In this document: piece by piece, positions 6,608 to 8,903 of the stretch | Numbering within the stretch: position 1 is the stretch's first letter | How the letters are laid out: each line of letters starts with the position of its first letter | Source of the DNA: Chloroflexota bacterium | GTDB taxonomy: Bacteria > Chloroflexota > Dehalococcoidia > Dehalococcoidales > UBA2162 | DNA: 8,903 bases | Direction of reading: 5' to 3' | Assembly: GCA_016202525.1 (NCBI GenBank) | Contig: JACQOM010000143.1 | Location: 1-8,903, forward strand | Notes under the pieces: generated by a model | Seen by the model: only the letters and a program-made list of their open reading frames with translations | What the model was told of the DNA's origin: nothing | Database searches by the model: none | Translations under genes and position numbers: made by a program

Positions 6608-7660
6608 ATGAACCCCGGAGTCTTAGTTAAATATAAGGATTTCCTGCCGATTACACCCGGGACACCCATGTTCTCACTGGGAGAGGGTGACACGCCGCTG
6701 GTCAGATGCAACCGGCTGGAAGGGGAAATCGGCTGCAAGGAACTCTATCTTAAGCTGGAAGGCTGCAACCCTACCGGCTCCTTTAAAGACCGGGGCATGG
6801 TGGTGGCCGTAGCCAAGGCGTTAGAGTCCGGCAGCAAAGCCATAATGTGCGCTTCCACAGGTAATACCAGCTCTTCGGCGGCAGCCTATGCCGCCTACTG
6901 CGGGCTAACGGCCATTATTATCGTGCCGAAGAACAACATCGCCCCGGGCAAGCTGGCGCAGGCCATTGTTTATGGGGCTAAAATAATCGCTCTGAAAGGA
7001 AATTTCGACCAGGCTCTTAGCATAGTGCTCAACCTGACCAAGAAACACCCGGTCACCCTGGCAAACTCGGTCAATCCCAACCGGATAGAGGGACAGAAGA
7101 CTGCTGCCTTCGAGATTATCGACACCTTAGGGCAGGCCCCTGATTACCTTTTTATTCCGGTCGGTAATGCCGGCAACATCACCGCTTACTGGAAGGGATT
7201 TAAGGAGTATCACCAGTTGGGCAATGCCAAAACCAAGCCGGCCATGATGGGGTTTCAAGCCGAGGGCGCTGCCCCTATTGTTCGAGGTCATGTTATCGAG
7301 GACCCGAAGACTATCGCTTCGGCAATACGCATCGGCAATCCGGCAAGCTGGCAGAAGGCTACTGCCGCCCGTGACGAGTCCGGCGGTGTTATCGATATGG
7401 TCAGCGACGATGAGATTATGGCGGCTCACCGCCTCATGGCAACTAAGACAGGCATCTTCGGGGAGCCAGCCTCAGCCGCTTCTCTAGCCGGACTAATCAA
7501 GCTCTCCCAAAAAGGGATGGACTTCTCAAAAAAGAGGATAGTTTGCGTCATTACCGGCAGCGGACTCAAAGATACCGACGCCGTACTTAAAAATGCCGAG
7601 CCGTTCATCGAGGCGCCGGCCGACTCCGCCGCTGTAGAAAAAGCTCTAGGCTGGGGTTAA
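6608..7660 (+). CDS. thrC: Threonine synthase
   Basis: ThrC is a PLP enzyme that converts O-phosphohomoserine to threonine and phosphate, the last step of threonine synthesis. The 350 residues match the compact bacterial/archaeal fold-type II form rather than the longer yeast-like form. GEGDTPLV (25-32) is the characteristic N-terminal signature. NPTGSFKDRGM (54-64) contains the PLP Schiff-base Lys60. ASTGNTSSSAAAYAA is the substrate and phosphate-binding loop, PVGNAGNITAYWKGF supplies the glycine-rich PLP-phosphate site, and ITGSGLKD contributes near the pyridine nitrogen. GGAG at 6597-6600 lies 7 nt before the ATG; an earlier ATG at 6601 is out of frame and soon closed. It sits between pyrE and folE on the same strand, a grouping of unrelated biosynthetic genes. 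Related PLP enzymes such as threonine dehydratase are less likely given the N-terminal GEGDTPL motif and length. Confidence 0.93.
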   Translation: MNPGVLVKYKDFLPITPGTPMFSLGEGDTPLVRCNRLEGEIGCKELYLKLEGCNPTGSFKDRGMVVAVAKALESGSKAIMCASTGNTSSSAAAYAAYCGLTAIIIVPKNNIAPGKLAQAIVYGAKIIALKGNFDQALSIVLNLTKKHPVTLANSVNPNRIEGQKTAAFEIIDTLGQAPDYLFIPVGNAGNITAYWKGFKEYHQLGNAKTKPAMMGFQAEGAAPIVRGHVIEDPKTIASAIRIGNPASWQKATAARDESGGVIDMVSDDEIMAAHRLMATKTGIFGEPASAASLAGLIKLSQKGMDFSKKRIVCVITGSGLKDTDAVLKNAEPFIEAPADSAAVEKALGWG

Positions 7661-7693
7661 TTCCGGTTATTTCTTAAGGCTATTCCAGATTTC

Positions 7694-7700
7694 AGGAGGG
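7694..7700 (+). promoter_or_regulatory. Shine-Dalgarno that fixes the GTG start of folE
   Basis: AGGAGGG lies 5 nt before the GTG at 7706. No in-frame ATG nearby gives a sensible FolE N-terminus, so this site decides the use of a GTG start codon. Confidence 0.8.
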
Positions 7701-7705
7701 ACGCA

Positions 7706-8272
7706 GTGCTTGACGAAGCTAAGATTAGACAAGCGGTGACAACCATCATTAAAGCCATCGGAGAAAACCCCGCCAGAGAAGGCCTGGTAGATACACCGAG
7801 ACGCGTAGCTGAGATGTACGCCGAGCTTTTTGCCGGACTGACCATGGACCCCAGAGAAGAACTGAGCGTCGGCTTTGAGGAAGGCCACCGGGAGATGGTA
7901 ATCATCAGGGACATACCCTTCTACTCGATGTGCGAGCACCACCTGCTGCCCTTTTACGGCATCGCCCATGTCGGCTATATCCCCAATGAACACGGACGTG
8001 TCGTCGGTGCCAGCAAACTGGCACGCGTCGTAGAAATCGTCGCCCGGCGTCCCCAGCTTCAGGAGAGAATGACCCGCCAGGTCGCCGAGGCTATTGTTGA
8101 CGGCATTAAACCAGCCGGAGTTGCCGTTGTCATTCAGGCTGAACACCTGTGCTTAGTGATGCGCGGCATCAAGAAACCGGGAAGCACGGTGGTCACTTCA
8201 GCCGTCAGGGGCATCTTCCGCACCAACTCCAAGACCAGAGCCGAGTTTCTCTCCCTGCTTCAGACCAAGTAG
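7706..8272 (+). CDS. folE: GTP cyclohydrolase I
   Basis: FolE converts GTP to 7,8-dihydroneopterin triphosphate, the first step of tetrahydrofolate and related pterin synthesis, as a zinc-dependent homodecamer. The 188 residues match the standard FolE1 length. Visible signatures are [18 protein letters not shown] (21-38), [12 protein letters not shown] (72-83) with zinc ligands Cys76 and His79, and [20 protein letters not shown] (96-115). [10 protein letters not shown] (145-154) carries the third zinc ligand, Cys149, and [12 protein letters not shown] (160-171) closes the active site. The start is GTG, supported by AGGAGGG 5 nt upstream. It follows thrC by 45 nt and is convergent with the cyclase-family gene, only 11 nt away at the 3' end. 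Together with ribBA it means that both GTP cyclohydrolase types are encoded within 8 kb. Confidence 0.97.
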   Translation: MLDEAKIRQAVTTIIKAIGENPAREGLVDTPRRVAEMYAELFAGLTMDPREELSVGFEEGHREMVIIRDIPFYSMCEHHLLPFYGIAHVGYIPNEHGRVVGASKLARVVEIVARRPQLQERMTRQVAEAIVDGIKPAGVAVVIQAEHLCLVMRGIKKPGSTVVTSAVRGIFRTNSKTRAEFLSLLQTK

Positions 8273-8283
8273 ACAGCGCTAAG

Positions 8284-8903
8284 CTACTCTTCTATAGCTA
8301 CTATCGAGCAGGGAGCAAACCATGCGCCCTTAGCTTTAAACGGAAGAACAATTAGTTTTACCCTTGGCTTGCTAATGGCACCGGTGTTGACCGCTCCGCC
8401 TACCGCAGCTAACCCGGGACGGCAATAAGCCCCGAAGGCAGAATGCGCTTTTCCGGTCCTTTTATCCGTGCCATTCACATCACACACATCGTATATAAAC
8501 AGGTCGCTCCCGTTCGCTACCATAAGCTCCCTTACTTTAGTGGCGCCTTCCTCAGTATAATGGGGCCCCTTTTCCTTATAATCAAGCCCCATCTTGATAT
8601 ACCTCTCGTTATCTCCCCAGCCGGTACGCACCAGAAAAGCATCCCCCTTCTTCGCCTTCGTTTTCTTGAAAGCCTTCTCGACTTCTTCCGGGTCGATAAA
8701 CTCCTCTTCCTTCTTGGGTATATCTAGAATCACCGCATCCCGGAGCACCAGCCGCTTCAGGTCAACGGTATCCAATCTACTGGGATCACTGCGATATTCT
8801 TGCCGATAGCCGGGAAGAAGCAGCCTGGTGCCCGCTTCACAAAAAGAGGTATAAACGTGAAATTGCGAACCACCAGTTGTCCCGCCGGTCATTTGTATCT
8901 TGA
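8284..8903 (-). CDS. Cyclase-family protein (kynurenine formamidase-like fold), 5' end beyond the window
   Basis: The visible 206 residues fit the PF04199 cyclase fold. DTVDLKRLVLRDAVILDIP corresponds to the usual acidic-leader/VVDL segment, followed by a helical KKGDAFLVRTGWGD stretch that matches the family's GDilLirTGw. The end AFGAYCRPGLAAVGG...ISKPRVKLIVLPFKAKGAWFAPCSIVAIE matches the C-terminal alPLkikgadGsPvRaiA pattern. Family enzymes are metal-dependent amide or ester hydrolases with HxGTHxDxP as metal site. Here the equivalent stretch reads HVYTSFCEA: the first His and the Thr remain, but the second His and the Asp appear as Ser and Cys. The downstream family Glu also seems to be absent. 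The frame stays open to the right edge (KIQ precedes the first Met at 8892), so the real start is probably outside. The substrate is unknown, and it may be a non-canonical or inactive member. It converges on folE with an 11-nt gap and no clear terminator. Confidence 0.75.
   Translation of the reverse strand, partial: KIQMTGGTTGGSQFHVYTSFCEAGTRLLLPGYRQEYRSDPSRLDTVDLKRLVLRDAVILDIPKKEEEFIDPEEVEKAFKKTKAKKGDAFLVRTGWGDNERYIKMGLDYKEKGPHYTEEGATKVRELMVANGSDLFIYDVCDVNGTDKRTGKAHSAFGAYCRPGLAAVGGAVNTGAISKPRVKLIVLPFKAKGAWFAPCSIVAIEE

Noticed and set aside
8282..8299. A 5-bp inverted repeat AGCTA/TAGCT between folE and the convergent cyclase gene as a terminator
   Set aside because: The stem is short and AT-rich with an 8-nt loop and no U-tract on either strand, so it is too weak to call.
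1..8903. CRISPR array, insertion sequence or integrase
   Set aside because: No regularly spaced repeats, transposase or recombinase motifs, or terminal inverted repeats were seen on either strand.

Overview
This window looks like a bacterial chromosome segment dominated by housekeeping metabolism, with one probable defence gene set into it. The proteins most resemble those of anaerobic Chloroflexota (Dehalococcoidia-like). That impression rests on the style of the RibBA, PyrE and ThrC proteins and on a remembered rib / lepB / pyrE neighbourhood; it is an inference and no search was run. Base composition is mid-range: single 60-base lines counted by hand gave about 57-67% GC in ribBA, ribD and folE, and about 45-50% in the DUF262 gene, lepB and pyrE.

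Left block (1-3194, minus strand): a compact riboflavin operon in the order ribD - ribE - ribBA - ribH. Together the four genes encode every core enzyme from GTP and ribulose-5-phosphate to riboflavin. ribH runs off the left edge. Gaps are 2, 30 and 22 nt, and ribE, ribBA and ribH each have a good Shine-Dalgarno sequence. A sigma70-type promoter lies so close to ribD that the transcript would be nearly leaderless. No FMN riboswitch is visible in front of ribD.

Middle (3195-5361): a 628-residue protein with an N-terminal DUF262 (DGQQR) domain and a C-terminal DUF1524 HNH-type nuclease domain. This is the architecture of single-chain GmrSD-like, modification-dependent (type IV) restriction enzymes. 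It is on the minus strand, between ribD and the divergent lepB, and is probably an acquired anti-phage gene. It has its own TATAAT element directly before its start codon, with a 13-bp palindrome over the predicted transcription start and start codon. A stem-loop spans its stop codon.

Right block (5362-8272, plus strand): lepB (signal peptidase I), pyrE (orotate phosphoribosyltransferase), thrC (threonine synthase) and folE (GTP cyclohydrolase I), closely spaced (21, 49 and 45 nt) and probably cotranscribed. With ribBA and folE, the window holds both GTP-consuming entry enzymes: type II for flavins and type I for folate/pterins.

Right edge (8284-8903, minus strand): a cyclase-family protein (PF04199-like), open at its 5' end, convergent with folE. 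Its metal-binding motif appears to be substituted at the key positions. No stretch over 300 bases lacks a gene; the largest gaps are 3195-3325 and 5213-5361, and both contain promoters.
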